This document shows positions 34,751 to 43,200 of a stretch of 64,000 nt of DNA, piece by piece. Below the pieces are notes generated by a model. It saw nothing but the letters and a program-made list of their open reading frames with translations. It searched no databases and was not told where the DNA came from. Made by a program: the position numbers and the translations under genes. Origin of the DNA: Catenulispora sp. EB89 (lineage in GTDB: Bacteria; Actinomycetota; Actinomycetes; Streptomycetales; Catenulisporaceae); assembly GCF_041261445.1 (NCBI RefSeq), contig NZ_JBGCCU010000003.1, positions 580,998 through 644,997 of the forward strand. The letters are read 5' to 3'. How positions within the stretch are numbered: the first letter of the stretch is position 1; each line of letters begins with the position of its first letter.

Positions 34751-35599
34751 CTAGTAGGGATGCCAACTACGCGGGCGGTCCGGATCGCGGAGATCAGCCA
34801 GCCGCCTCGTGAATTCGTCGCTGATGACCGGATCGTCAGCGGCCCTCTGCGCTAACCAACACACCATGCGGAGCAGTTGGACCGCCTCGACTGTGGGGAA
34901 CGCGGGATCGTCGGAGGGGTCTTCGCCATAGGCGGCGTAGAACGCGACGTACTCGGCCTCCGTATGCCAACCAAGGTCTCGGTACACGGCCGTGATCATC
35001 AGGTCCCAGATGCGGGGCCCGAGACAAAAGCCTTCCAGATCGAGCAGGATCGCCTCGTCCTCGGCGGTGAGCAGCATGTTGCCGACGTTCGCGTCACCGT
35101 GGAGTACGACCTCCTCCCGACCAGCCAGAGCGACCGACAATTCGGCCTCCCGCTGGGCGATCATCGACTCGAGCTCTTCGCGAACCTCGGCATCGAGGCC
35201 TGCCGAGCCGGCAAGCCGTTCGCGCATCCGCGCGAACGGGTCGAGCTTCGGCAGCGCGAGGTATGCGGGAGGCGTCAACTTGTGCAGCTCCCTGAGGACT
35301 TCCGCGAGCCGATCCGGGGTCGTCCACTCGCCGGCCACCGCGTGCCAGAACGTCACCGGGAGCGCGCAGGTGGCGTCCGGCTGCGCAACGTCGAACGGAT
35401 ACTCGACCGGTAGGCCGGACGAGGTCAGCCACCGCGCAACACGCACTTCACGCTTGGCCGCTGGGAACCGCTCTGTGGAGCGGCCGACCTTGGCGATCAG
35501 GCCCATCTCATCGTGGCTGAACACGGCGCGTTCGCCGATGCGAACAATGTGCCAACCGTCCTGCGGCAACCCCGCACAGGACAAGGCATCAACCAGCAC
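34751..35599 (-). CDS. Aminoglycoside phosphotransferase-like kinase
   Basis: A 282-aa APH/choline-kinase fold protein with the Brenner motif VVLHGDANVGNML (catalytic Asp and Asn) and the Mg-binding AILLDLEGFCLGPRIWDL. N-terminal nucleotide-binding strands (VGRSTERFPAAKREVRVARW) are present. Substrate cannot be predicted; many actinobacterial members are not antibiotic-resistance enzymes. GTG 35599 is used, with weak ribosome-site support. Third enzyme in a minus-strand group. Confidence 0.8.
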   Translation of the reverse strand: MLVDALSCAGLPQDGWHIVRIGERAVFSHDEMGLIAKVGRSTERFPAAKREVRVARWLTSSGLPVEYPFDVAQPDATCALPVTFWHAVAGEWTTPDRLAEVLRELHKLTPPAYLALPKLDPFARMRERLAGSAGLDAEVREELESMIAQREAELSVALAGREEVVLHGDANVGNMLLTAEDEAILLDLEGFCLGPRIWDLMITAVYRDLGWHTEAEYVAFYAAYGEDPSDDPAFPTVEAVQLLRMVCWLAQRAADDPVISDEFTRRLADLRDPDRPRSWHPY

Positions 35600-35655
35600 T
35601 TCTTGTGCTACCTGAGCGAACAGCGGATCCTCCAGACTCTAGGAGCACTCGGAGA

Positions 35656-36234
35656 TCAGGCTATGGCAGCACGCGTGATCGACTCCGCCTCCGCAGGCAC
35701 CGCACCGGGAAGCCGCTCCATCCACGGCCGTTTGGCCGCTTCCTGCCCCGGGCGTACGACGAAGCCGAGCGGTGCGTAGTACCGGACTGCCAGCCGGCGG
35801 TTGGCGGCGTTCAGCAGCAGGGCGGTGTCGGTGGCGTCCGCTGCGGCCAGGACCGCGCGGATTACGTCCAGCCCGCGGCCACGGCCGGTCGGCCAGGCCC
35901 AGAAGCTCGTGATCTTCCAGGTGGACTCGTCGCCGGCCGTCGCCATGCGGAGGTCAAGTCCGGCACGCCGGTCGGTGTCGAGAACCGCGGTGATCTTCGA
36001 CGAGCGTTCCTCCCAGACGAGCGCTCCGTAGCCGCCGAGCAAGCACGAGACGAAGAGAAACGTCCTCCAGCCGATTCCGCCCTGTCCACGGAAGTGGATC
36101 GGCGTGATGAGCATGTTCACCCAGCGACGCAGCCTGACCCGACGGCCACAGGGCCCAAGACGAACCTCTTTCATGGCCGCAAGCTGCTGTAAGAACCCGT
36201 CACCATCCCCGTCTCGGGGGCTCGCGCTCGTCAC
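35656..36234 (-). CDS. GNAT-like acetyltransferase
   Basis: A 192-aa protein with a GNAT-like second half: FWAWPTGRGRGLDVIRAVLA (acetyl-CoA pyrophosphate loop, RGRGxx) and LAVRYYAPLGFVVRPGQEAA (motif B). The first third is less typical and ends in a short hydrophobic stretch (WRTFLFVSCLLGGYGALVW). Start GTG 36234 is tentative; ATG 36174 is an alternative. It lies 56 bp upstream of the APH-like gene on the same strand. Confidence 0.65.
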   Translation of the reverse strand: MTSASPRDGDGDGFLQQLAAMKEVRLGPCGRRVRLRRWVNMLITPIHFRGQGGIGWRTFLFVSCLLGGYGALVWEERSSKITAVLDTDRRAGLDLRMATAGDESTWKITSFWAWPTGRGRGLDVIRAVLAAADATDTALLLNAANRRLAVRYYAPLGFVVRPGQEAAKRPWMERLPGAVPAEAESITRAAIA

Positions 36235-36426
36235 TCTTCAACGGTAGGGCGCGGCGTGCCGCGAAGCAGGGATCAACCCTCCAACATCGCACCGCTGAAG
36301 CCATAGATCAAAGTCTTGTCACCCTGCGGCCGGCAGTTATCCACAGATTGTCTCTGGAGTGGCGATCGACACCACCCCGGCATGCGCCGATGAGAGCACC
36401 TGACAGAACGATGAAAGAGGTGCCTC

Positions 36427-36960
36427 GTGCCCAGCACGCGCAAGACGAAAGAAGCTCTGCGGTTCTCGGCCAGTGAGCGGGCTGTGCTGGTCGCGCTCGT
36501 CCAGCGTCCCGAAGCATCAGCCGCAGGCATCGCCGTAGCCGCTCGTCTGTCGCTGGCCACGACACAGCGTGCGCTGCGTCGGTTCGAGTCGCTTGGCGCT
36601 GCGATGTCCGTCAACCGAACGGGTCTCGATGGACAATCCGTTCGCGCTCTCTGGTCTGCCTCGGCGACGGTGCTTGATCTGGTCGCCAGCTCGGGAGCGT
36701 TGCCCATGGTGCGAGCCCTTGTCGCGCCCTGTGCGCGCGACAAGGTTCTGACCGCTCTCGCGCTCCGGCCGGAGCTGACGATTGGCGACATCGAGTGGGC
36801 TACCGCCCTGTCCCGTACGAGCGTTGTCGAGATGCTCGCCAGCCTGGAGAAGCAGGGCGTTGTCTGTCCCGTAGAGAGGAGAGGTCTCAGCGGGGGCCGG
36901 TTGGCCGACGGTTGGAAACTGGTGTTGGACGACGCGACCGTGCCGTTGTTCGAGCTCTGA
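36427..36960 (+). CDS. Winged-helix HTH protein (two HTH motifs)
   Basis: A 177-aa protein with two MarR/ROK-type winged-helix motifs: SASERAVLVALVQRPEASA through LATTQRALRRFESL, and DKVLTALALRPELTIGDI through TSVVEMLASLEKQG followed by a basic wing (ERRGLSGGRLADGW). GTG 36427 follows AAAGAGG. No ligand domain. It is separated by a strong hairpin from the conjugation-type genes on the opposite strand and may regulate them. Confidence 0.65.
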   Translation: MPSTRKTKEALRFSASERAVLVALVQRPEASAAGIAVAARLSLATTQRALRRFESLGAAMSVNRTGLDGQSVRALWSASATVLDLVASSGALPMVRALVAPCARDKVLTALALRPELTIGDIEWATALSRTSVVEMLASLEKQGVVCPVERRGLSGGRLADGWKLVLDDATVPLFEL

Positions 36961-37074
36961 GGCGAAGATGCAGACCTCTGGCGGACAGGAGATCCCGCCA
37001 ATCCCGGTCGCCGGCTGCTACCTCCCACCGGCTCGGGCTCACGCGCCGGTGAGATCACGGACGCCCGAAGGCGC

Positions 37075-37120
37075 GGACTCGCGGCGGCGCCGTCAGTACG
37101 GACGGCACCGCCGCGAGTCC
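37075..37120. terminator. Bidirectional terminator between convergent genes
   Basis: Perfect 13-bp repeat GGACTCGCGGCGG / CCGCCGCGAGTCC with an inner imperfectly paired region. It lies 114 nt after the HTH gene stop and 17 nt beyond the stop of the convergent DUF2637-like gene. Confidence 0.7.
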
Positions 37121-37136
37121 CTCGGGTCGCGGCTTA

Positions 37137-37988
37137 TCACTGCGGTTCTGAGGCTTCCTTGTCGATGGCCGCATGTGCGTCCGGTGGGTGGCGGGACTCG
37201 ACGAGTGCCCGGACCCGCTTGGCGGTGGACAGCGACACGCCCTCACCGAGGATGAGCGCTGACTCCGCTTGGCCGCCCAGACCGGTGTCCTGATCGGTCT
37301 GGACGGCCAATCTTTGCGCCAGGGCTTCCCGGAACGCTTTTTCCGTCGGGCGGCGGCCGTGCAGCTCCCGCAGCTGGTCATAGACCGGGCCGCCGATCTT
37401 GAGCCATGCCTCTTCGCGGGCAGTCAGAACGTCCGCTTGACCGGCTGTATCGTCCACAGAAGCGTCCGATTCCGGGTCCGAAGCACGGGTGCCGCTCGCC
37501 TGGCCGAGTTGCCCATGGGCCGTGACGGCGACCAGCAGGTCAAGCTCCCGATCCGCGACCAACTGCGGCAACGAGGCAACGACTACCAGGATCAGATCAC
37601 GAACGATCGTGGGGATCAGGAAGCCGGCCAGCGCCAGGGCGTGGTCGAGGACGTTGCAGCAGACGGTGAGCGCGAGGGCGTAGCGCGCAGTGCGTTTCGC
37701 CTGGTCGCGCGCGGGGTGGCCGCTGGGGAGGCGGTAGGCGGTGTAAAGCGTTGAGGCGGCGTACGCGTCCACGGCGAGCGGGAAGAGTTCGGACAGCCGG
37801 TGCAGGCCTGCTTGACGGCCGAGATCGGTCAGGACGTCGAAGCTGATCACGGCGATCGCGATCAACGACACAGTCCCGCCGAGCCGGAGCGCGATCAGGA
37901 CCGAGCGGGGCGTTTCGATCGGCGGCGTGTCGGCTGACGACGTCGTCGGTACCACCGCAGAGCGGGTGGAGCGGGCGAGAAGGTTCAC
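37137..37988 (-). CDS. DUF2637 (SpdB-like) membrane protein
   Basis: A 283-aa protein with four hydrophobic segments in the first half (ALRLGGTVSLIAIAVISFDV, LFPLAVDAYAASTLYTAY, YALALTVCCNVLDHALALAG, IPTIVRDLILVVVASLP) and a soluble C-terminus with an HTH-like segment (RPTEKAFREALAQRLAVQ, SLSTAKRVRALVES). This is the DUF2637/SpdB type found in actinobacterial conjugative elements, implicated in plasmid spread. GTG 37988 with GGAGG upstream is preferred over the longer frame. Confidence 0.75.
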   Translation of the reverse strand: MNLLARSTRSAVVPTTSSADTPPIETPRSVLIALRLGGTVSLIAIAVISFDVLTDLGRQAGLHRLSELFPLAVDAYAASTLYTAYRLPSGHPARDQAKRTARYALALTVCCNVLDHALALAGFLIPTIVRDLILVVVASLPQLVADRELDLLVAVTAHGQLGQASGTRASDPESDASVDDTAGQADVLTAREEAWLKIGGPVYDQLRELHGRRPTEKAFREALAQRLAVQTDQDTGLGGQAESALILGEGVSLSTAKRVRALVESRHPPDAHAAIDKEASEPQ

Positions 37989-38076
37989 GGGTTCCTCCGA
38001 CCATTGGTCGTTCTGGACGGTCACGCGGGCGGGATCGGTGGGCCCGACCGGTCTGGCCGGGCCCACCGAGAAACCG

Positions 38077-38394
38077 CTAGGCGTTCATTCGTTCAGCGAG
38101 CGAGGTGAGGAAGTCCCGGACGATGCTCGCGGCGAACAGCGCGTCCCGCTTCGACAGCGCCGTCGGCACCGTCATGAGCACGGCGCCGCCTCCGGGCAGC
38201 GTGAAGTTCACGCAGCTTTCCGGCACGACGTGAGCCGCTTGCTCGCCAGCGGTGAGCAGAACGCGCGGAACGGCACCGGGGCCGCCCGGAGCCGACGTGG
38301 CGGTCGGCTGCTGATCTCGGATCTCGTCCCGGGTCGGCATCGTGTGGACGGCACCGAGATCTGTCCGCCGCTTCGCTCTCTGGTCAGAGTTCAT
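38077..38394 (-). CDS. Hypothetical protein of conjugative element (105 aa)
   Basis: A 105-aa soluble protein: a charged N-terminus (MNSDQRAKRRTDLG), then beta-strand-rich PRVLLTAGEQAAHVVPES and GGGAVLMTVPTALSKRDALF, and a final helix (ASIVRDFLTSLAERM). ATG 38394 overlaps the preceding gene's end by 11 nt, indicating translational coupling. No family recognised. Confidence 0.6.
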   Translation of the reverse strand: MNSDQRAKRRTDLGAVHTMPTRDEIRDQQPTATSAPGGPGAVPRVLLTAGEQAAHVVPESCVNFTLPGGGAVLMTVPTALSKRDALFAASIVRDFLTSLAERMNA

Positions 38395-38665
38395 CGTCTC
38401 CGCCCTCCTCCGCGTGAGCCGCGTTGCTGACCTCGCAGACTCGGTGGTTGAGGAAAACGAACGCGCACGCGATCTGTGCGCGGTCCTTCGTCGGCACTCC
38501 GGCTTCGGCCAGCGCAGCCAGCAGGCGTGTGTTGGCTGCGGTCAGCGCGGCCTGCGTTGCCCGGAACCGTGCGGCAGCACCGCACAGACCGGCCGCAGAG
38601 CGCACGACTTCGGGCTCACCTTCCAAGTACTTCAGCAGAGCGAGATCCGTGGAGTCCGCACACAT
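38384..38665 (-). CDS. Hypothetical helical protein (93 aa)
   Basis: Starts at ATG 38665, overlapping the upstream stop by ATGA. All-helical (DLALLKYLEGEPEVVRSAAG, TQAALTAANTRLLAALAEAG) with three or four Cys (MCADS, GLCGAA, IACAF, HRVCEV) and an acidic end. No family recognised. Part of a tightly packed set of small genes. Confidence 0.6.
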   Translation of the reverse strand: MCADSTDLALLKYLEGEPEVVRSAAGLCGAAARFRATQAALTAANTRLLAALAEAGVPTKDRAQIACAFVFLNHRVCEVSNAAHAEEGGDDEL

Positions 38666-39258
38666 CAGGCAAGGTCCTCTCCGTTGTCGAACCGCTTGCC
38701 GGAGATGGCTTCGGCGAGGCTGACCACGACCGCGACCGGGGTAGTCGCCCCGATCGAGACCAGAGCCTCGGGGCCCCACAGCTCAGCGGTTCGGGCGCGG
38801 TGTTCGGGATGAACCGACACTTTGAGCCGGTAGTTGCCGCCCGGGCTCTCCCACTCCGCCGTAGAGCCGAACAGGGCACGAATTCGTCCGGTGACGCGGT
38901 TCCAACCGACCGCACGCAGGCGCCGGTTCAGAAGATGCTGCGACCACGCGACCGGCTCCGCGTTCGAGGCGGTTTCGGCGACCCGCGCCATAGCCAGAAT
39001 CATTTCGGCCGATGCGAAGCGTGCCTCAAGGTGCCAATCCGGCGCGACGTGTCCGGAGAGCGGAGCGCCGCTGACCGCCAGGCGAGCGCTCGCCTCGAAT
39101 AGATCGGTCATCATCACCAGGCGTCCGCGATGCTGCGGCCCCACGAGGACCCACTTCGACCCGGGGTAGCTCGGGTGCGCGATCTGGCGTGTCTGCCAAA
39201 GGTCGGCCATCAGGGATTCGCTGATGTACCGCTGTACATCCGAGTTGAGTTCCATCAC
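38665..39258 (-). CDS. Hypothetical protein, paralogous to the next gene
   Basis: A 197-aa soluble alpha/beta protein. Segments HPSYPGSKWVLVGPQHRGR, ASAEMILAMARVAETAS and VSVHPEHRARTAELWGPEA match in order and spacing parts of the 39316-39906 product (ASAILAAARVAI, TTFVHPTGQVAA, CGAWLIYGP), suggesting duplication. A DUF317-type relation is possible but not certain. Either ATG of the MM start may be used. Confidence 0.6.
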   Translation of the reverse strand: MMELNSDVQRYISESLMADLWQTRQIAHPSYPGSKWVLVGPQHRGRLVMMTDLFEASARLAVSGAPLSGHVAPDWHLEARFASAEMILAMARVAETASNAEPVAWSQHLLNRRLRAVGWNRVTGRIRALFGSTAEWESPGGNYRLKVSVHPEHRARTAELWGPEALVSIGATTPVAVVVSLAEAISGKRFDNGEDLA

Positions 39259-39315
39259 AGAGTGGCTCCCTACGTTCAGGAGCCGCCGGGCGCTCCTGCG
39301 CCCGGCGGCAGGAGG

Positions 39316-39906
39316 TCAGCTGGTGAGAAGGTTCTCCGCGAACGCGCGGATGACGGGTCCGGGCGTATGGCCGGTGGCGTCCGCGTAGCAGACCGGGCCG
39401 TAGATCAGCCAGGCGCCGCACTCCCCCGGCACGTCCGGATAGTGGTAGGAAGCCGCCACCTGTCCGGTCGGGTGGACGAAGGTGGTTGACGCCAGATGAC
39501 CGCTGGCGGTGTGGGTGGAGCAGGCCTCCCAACCCTCGTAGGTGGCGGTGTTGAAGGTCGGGCCGTGCTCATCGGTGATCGCGACACGCGCGGCCGCGAG
39601 GATCGCCGAAGCCGGGGCGTCGAAGATGCTCATGCGCCAGAAACAGGGCGCACCGCTACTCCCCTTGCCCGTGCCGCGCGTCGGCTCGTAGATGAACTCC
39701 GCGAGCTTGGCGCCGCCATTCGGCTCGGTGACGATCGCGAGCTTCACCGGTACGGCCCCGCTCGGCGGCGTGAGGAGCGCTGCCTGCGACACGTCGGCGT
39801 CGTCGCGTACTGGATGCTGATTCACGGTCCAGCCGCGTGTGATGAACTCTTCGAGCAGGAGGACGGACTGTGCCACGGCCGTCTTTGCGATACGTGCTGA
39901 GGTCAT
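39316..39906 (-). CDS. Hypothetical protein, paralog of 38665-39258
   Basis: A 196-aa protein with an N-terminal helix (VAQSVLLLEEFITRGWTV), a beta-rich middle (GAVPVKLAIVTEPNGGAKLA) and the shared C-terminal block described for its paralog, ending in PGPVIRAFAENLLTS. No signal peptide. It lies 57 bp upstream of its paralog and 17 bp downstream of the next small gene. Function unknown. Confidence 0.6.
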   Translation of the reverse strand: MTSARIAKTAVAQSVLLLEEFITRGWTVNQHPVRDDADVSQAALLTPPSGAVPVKLAIVTEPNGGAKLAEFIYEPTRGTGKGSSGAPCFWRMSIFDAPASAILAAARVAITDEHGPTFNTATYEGWEACSTHTASGHLASTTFVHPTGQVAASYHYPDVPGECGAWLIYGPVCYADATGHTPGPVIRAFAENLLTS

Positions 39907-39923
39907 GGTGTTCGTTCCTTTCC

Positions 39924-40301
39924 TCAGTACCGCTTGGTCCGGCGCGGGACGCTCACCGTCAGCGCCGCGATGGTGGCGGCGCCGATCACGGAGACCGGCG
40001 TACGCGGCTCGAACGGGACGGCGAAGAAACGGGCGTGAGCACGCTCCACGGGAGGAGCCGTCGCCACCCGCAGATCGGACAGCTCGGGATAGACGGCGAG
40101 TTCGGCCACCTTGACATCGCCCGCCGGACGCTGGACGACGTACTCCAGAAGCACCACGAGGTGGTCCGGAGCTTGGTAGAACATGCGCATCGGCGCTTGC
40201 GTACGCGCACCGACTCGCGCAGGAACCTGGCGTTGCTGGAAACCGGCCGCGCGCAGCAGAGGCCAGATGTCCGGCTGCTGCTCAGGGGTGAAAACTGGCA
40301 T
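39924..40301 (-). CDS. Hypothetical protein (125 aa)
   Basis: ATG 40301 (GGAG upstream) is chosen over a 13-residue longer frame. N-terminal part FTPEQQPDIWPLLRAAGFQQ, then MFYQAPDHLVVLLEYVVQ, and a C-terminal hydrophobic stretch VSVIGAATIAALTVSVP followed by a basic tail, so possibly tail-anchored. Unknown family; same operon-like set. Confidence 0.55.
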   Translation of the reverse strand: MPVFTPEQQPDIWPLLRAAGFQQRQVPARVGARTQAPMRMFYQAPDHLVVLLEYVVQRPAGDVKVAELAVYPELSDLRVATAPPVERAHARFFAVPFEPRTPVSVIGAATIAALTVSVPRRTKRY

Positions 40302-40452
40302 GACGAAGCTCCGTTCCGGCGCGCGGGCCATTTCGGGCATGGCTGCGCCGCCGCACGTTGAAGTGGTGGGGAGGGACGGCCGCCGGGCTCTAGGGGGAAG
40401 GGGTCGGCCCGGCGGCCGGTCTGAATGGCGCGGCGTCAGGCCGCGCCGGGGA

Positions 40453-40683
40453 TCAGCGCTTGGTGCGCTGTGCCGGGATCAGCGGAGTGGCCCAGTCGGT
40501 CGGGTAAATGCCGCCGTGGGACAGTGATTCGTCCAGCTCCAGGAACCGCGCGGCCATCGTCTCAGCGCGGTACTTGTGCCCGCAGTCAGGGGACTGGCAG
40601 CCGCCTCGTGGCGGTTCGGTCTTCTTCAGCATGGCGTGCGCGGAAAGCTCGCGTAGCTGAGAGAGAATGTGGTCAGGGTTCAT
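40453..40683 (-). CDS. Small hypothetical protein (76 aa)
   Basis: A 76-aa protein starting at ATG 40683 (GGAGCA upstream). N-terminal helix HILSQLRELSAHAML, two Cys in CQSPDCGHKY that could bind metal, and MAARFLELDESLSHGGIY. Probably the first gene of the 37-40.7 kb minus-strand set, with its promoter in the AT-richer gap to the right. Confidence 0.55.
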   Translation of the reverse strand: MNPDHILSQLRELSAHAMLKKTEPPRGGCQSPDCGHKYRAETMAARFLELDESLSHGGIYPTDWATPLIPAQRTKR

Positions 40684-41437
40684 TGGCTGCTCCTTGCTGG
40701 GCGTTTGACGGTGTCTTGCGGAGCGGTCAGGGAGCCCGTCGCTCGGCGAGCGCGTTCCCGCGCGCTTGCCGAGCCCTTTATGGGATTCGACGTTCTCTCG
40801 TTCCCCTCACTTCTTGATATACCCATCATTCACCATTGAAACCGCCCAATCAAGCCCAAACAGCCCTTTTCTTCACCCATTCGGAGCACGGGTTTTTGAC
40901 TCGAGAGAAGTCGAAATGCGGGAGCACAAAAGCGCATCGCCAGCGAGCACGGTAGATGCTTTTCATAAACAATCGCAGATTGTTTATGAAAAGCAGATCT
41001 GGAGTGAGCCGGATGACAAGCAAGCCAAGGCTGGGGCGAGCCGGCTGACGACACTCCATCGGGAAGCCACGATCGGCCCGAGTTGCGCGAGCGCGTGAAA
41101 ACGTGGCCCCTACCAGCTGTTTTATGCTGCCGCTGGGTGGTCCTGTCTAAGCGGAGACCCAACGGCACACCTTCGGACCGGGTAACGGAACCGGCCGTCC
41201 GGGGTCCACGTTGAGTTCTTCAGTTTACGTAGCATGACTCTACGGCCAATCGGGCAGTTACGCGCATCGCCTAGGCGGTTCAATGTTCGCCAATCGCGCG
41301 ACTTCATGTGCGCGCGGACGGGCGGATGGCAATGCCTTCAAGGTTAGCTCCACAATCATATCTCGCACATCATCCCCCGCCGAGATTTTCAATGGCTGGC
41401 GCGATCATCTCGGCGATTCAAGCAGTCGGGTGGAGAC
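40684..41437. other. Long AT-richer intergenic region
   Basis: About 750 bp without a convincing gene, visibly lower in GC than its surroundings (for example 40800-41000). It contains the 39-bp dyad described separately and should carry the promoter for the genes to its left. Its position between two halves of the conjugation module makes an origin of transfer or a partition site possible. Confidence 0.45.
40957..40995. repeat. Perfect 18-bp dyad with 3-bp spacer
   Basis: TGCTTTTCATAAACAATC, spacer GCA, then the exact reverse complement GATTGTTTATGAAAAGCA. The arms are AT-rich in a very GC-rich genome and not followed by a T-run. It may be a protein-binding dyad (regulator, partition or transfer initiation) rather than an ordinary terminator. 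Confidence 0.8.
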
Positions 41438-42376
41438 TCACTGCTCACGCCGCGCACCCGCATAGTCGTCGGCCGCGACCGGGTCCAGGCGAACGACAGC
41501 GCCGGGATGGGGCGCGTCAATGACGAGCCCAGCAGCCACATACATCGCCACGTGATGCAAGAAGCCGTTCGGGTCGCCGTAGAAGACCAGATCGCCGGCG
41601 CGCAGGTCGGCCATGGCGACGGGCCGTCCCGTCTTGAACTGATCCGTGGCCGTCCGGGGAATCGCGATACCGGCGGCCTGGTACGCGCTCTGAGTGAGCC
41701 CCGAGCAGTCGAAACCGACTCCTCCTCGGTCGGGGCCGTCGCCGCCCCAGACGTAGGGCAGGCCCATCTGGGCTCCCGCGTATTCGAGCGCGAGACGTGC
41801 CGCCACGCTTGGGGCGGAGCGGGCGGCGACGGCGATGAACGAGTTGCTGCTGGGGGCGCGGCCGTAGACGTCGGCCAGTTCGATGATCCGGACCGCGGAT
41901 GCTGGATCGGCTGTTGCTCGGCGCACCGCTGCGGCGGCCTCGGTAGCCGGTCCCGAGCCGCAGATTGTTCTCGCCGCCGCATAGACCTCGTCGACCGGAT
42001 CGAGTGGTGAGGCAGGCGATACGCCGCCCGCGGGGATCGGGTCGGCGTGCTGCTGGAACTGGCTCGCGGTGATCCCCATGAGTCCTTGTTTGCCCAGGTG
42101 GCGACCGTGGTCTGACGCTGCTTTCCCGAAGCCCGCGAGCACCGTCCAAGACAAGCCAGGGCAGGTCGCCGCAGCATCGTGGTAGAGCTCATACATGCGC
42201 AGTGGGATCTCTCCGTCTGCGTCAGGGATGTGGCGGCCTCCAGGGCTGGAAGACACGCTGAACACGTCCAACGAGGAGGTCATCGACTCGACGACGGCAG
42301 CCGCCGCAGCGGACAGAAGAATCACCAGAAGGAGCAGCGCGGACGAAGCACCCACCGCGATACGTCCCGCCGTCAC
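41438..42376 (-). CDS. NlpC/P60 cell-wall hydrolase of the transfer apparatus
   Basis: A 312-aa protein with an N-terminal membrane anchor (SSALLLLVILLSAAAAAVVE), a lysozyme/transglycosylase-like middle (PGLSWTVLAGFGKAASDHGR, QGLMGITASQFQQH) and a C-terminal NlpC/P60 domain with catalytic Cys in GVGFDCSGLTQSAYQ and His in FLHHVAMYVAAG. Such two-domain hydrolases (VirB1/CwlT-like) open peptidoglycan for conjugation. Its start overlaps the replication-relaxation gene stop by 4 nt. Confidence 0.85.
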   Translation of the reverse strand: MTAGRIAVGASSALLLLVILLSAAAAAVVESMTSSLDVFSVSSSPGGRHIPDADGEIPLRMYELYHDAAATCPGLSWTVLAGFGKAASDHGRHLGKQGLMGITASQFQQHADPIPAGGVSPASPLDPVDEVYAAARTICGSGPATEAAAAVRRATADPASAVRIIELADVYGRAPSSNSFIAVAARSAPSVAARLALEYAGAQMGLPYVWGGDGPDRGGVGFDCSGLTQSAYQAAGIAIPRTATDQFKTGRPVAMADLRAGDLVFYGDPNGFLHHVAMYVAAGLVIDAPHPGAVVRLDPVAADDYAGARREQ

Positions 42377-43200
42377 AAACGTTCCCCGGAACTGGCCCCG
42401 CCACCGAGGTCGATGAGACGGACACGACCATCGGCCTTGGTGCCGACACGCTGCCAGACGGCATCCGCGGGGGCAGCCGCTGTCGAGTCACCGCTTGCCG
42501 TGGCGATCGGGACAGGCGATCCCGCGCGGGCCAGACGTTGGCGCAGCCCGTGTTCGCGGCGAGCGGAGTGGAGCCAGAACAGGACCGGCGTGCTGATGCC
42601 GGTTGCGGCGGTCATGGCTTCGTAGCCGGGGAGCTTGGCGAGGATCTGGGCGCTGTTCTCGACACCGGTGTCGTATTCGAGGAAGAAGTCGATGCTGCGT
42701 GTGCCTTCGCGCCACCGGCCGAACCCGTCGGGGCGGACGTACGTTCCCCAGGCCTTCGCGCACGCCCGCTCGGACAGCCACAGGTCCAGGCTCGCCTCGC
42801 GCGTCTCGCGCGCGGAGCCAAGCAGGCTGCAGAAGACGTCGTTCACGCCAACGAGATGCTTAAGGTCGGGCCGCAGTGCGATCCTCTCCGCCAAGACGGC
42901 ACGAGGTGGCACCAGGTCCGACTCCTGATCGAGGCTCGCGACGGCTTGAGCTCCGAGCGCGGTCAGAACACAGTGCTTCGGGTTGGTCCCGACCGGCAGC
43001 GGCGGCCGGAAGCAGTCCAGCAGTCCGACTTCGTCGAGAACCTGAATGCGTCGGCGGGCGACCCGTGAGTTCCCGAAGAACGCATGGGTGATCTGGTGAG
43101 TGGTGAGCACCTGGTGCTGTCCAAGCAGGTGCAGAATCTGGCGATCGCGTTCGGTGAGCCTGTTCGCGGCGGCGAGCAGGTCCCGTTGGTTGATCTTCAT
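42373..43200 (-). CDS. Replication-relaxation family protein
   Basis: A 275-aa protein with a winged-helix N-terminus (LTERDRQILHLLGQHQVLTTH, FFGNSRVARRRIQVLDEVGL) and a nuclease-fold-like C-terminal part (SIDFFLEYDTGVENSAQIL). This matches replication-relaxation (PF13814-type) proteins that accompany T4SS genes in actinobacteria. ATG 43200 overlaps the coupling-protein stop (ATGA); the longer frame is discarded. It may process or relax transfer DNA. Confidence 0.8.
   Translation of the reverse strand: MKINQRDLLAAANRLTERDRQILHLLGQHQVLTTHQITHAFFGNSRVARRRIQVLDEVGLLDCFRPPLPVGTNPKHCVLTALGAQAVASLDQESDLVPPRAVLAERIALRPDLKHLVGVNDVFCSLLGSARETREASLDLWLSERACAKAWGTYVRPDGFGRWREGTRSIDFFLEYDTGVENSAQILAKLPGYEAMTAATGISTPVLFWLHSARREHGLRQRLARAGSPVPIATASGDSTAAAPADAVWQRVGTKADGRVRLIDLGGGASSGERL

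Noticed and set aside
40766..41098. 110-aa ORF in the AT-richer gap
   Set aside because: No ribosome site, it reads through the perfect dyad, and the composition is not codon-like for this genome.
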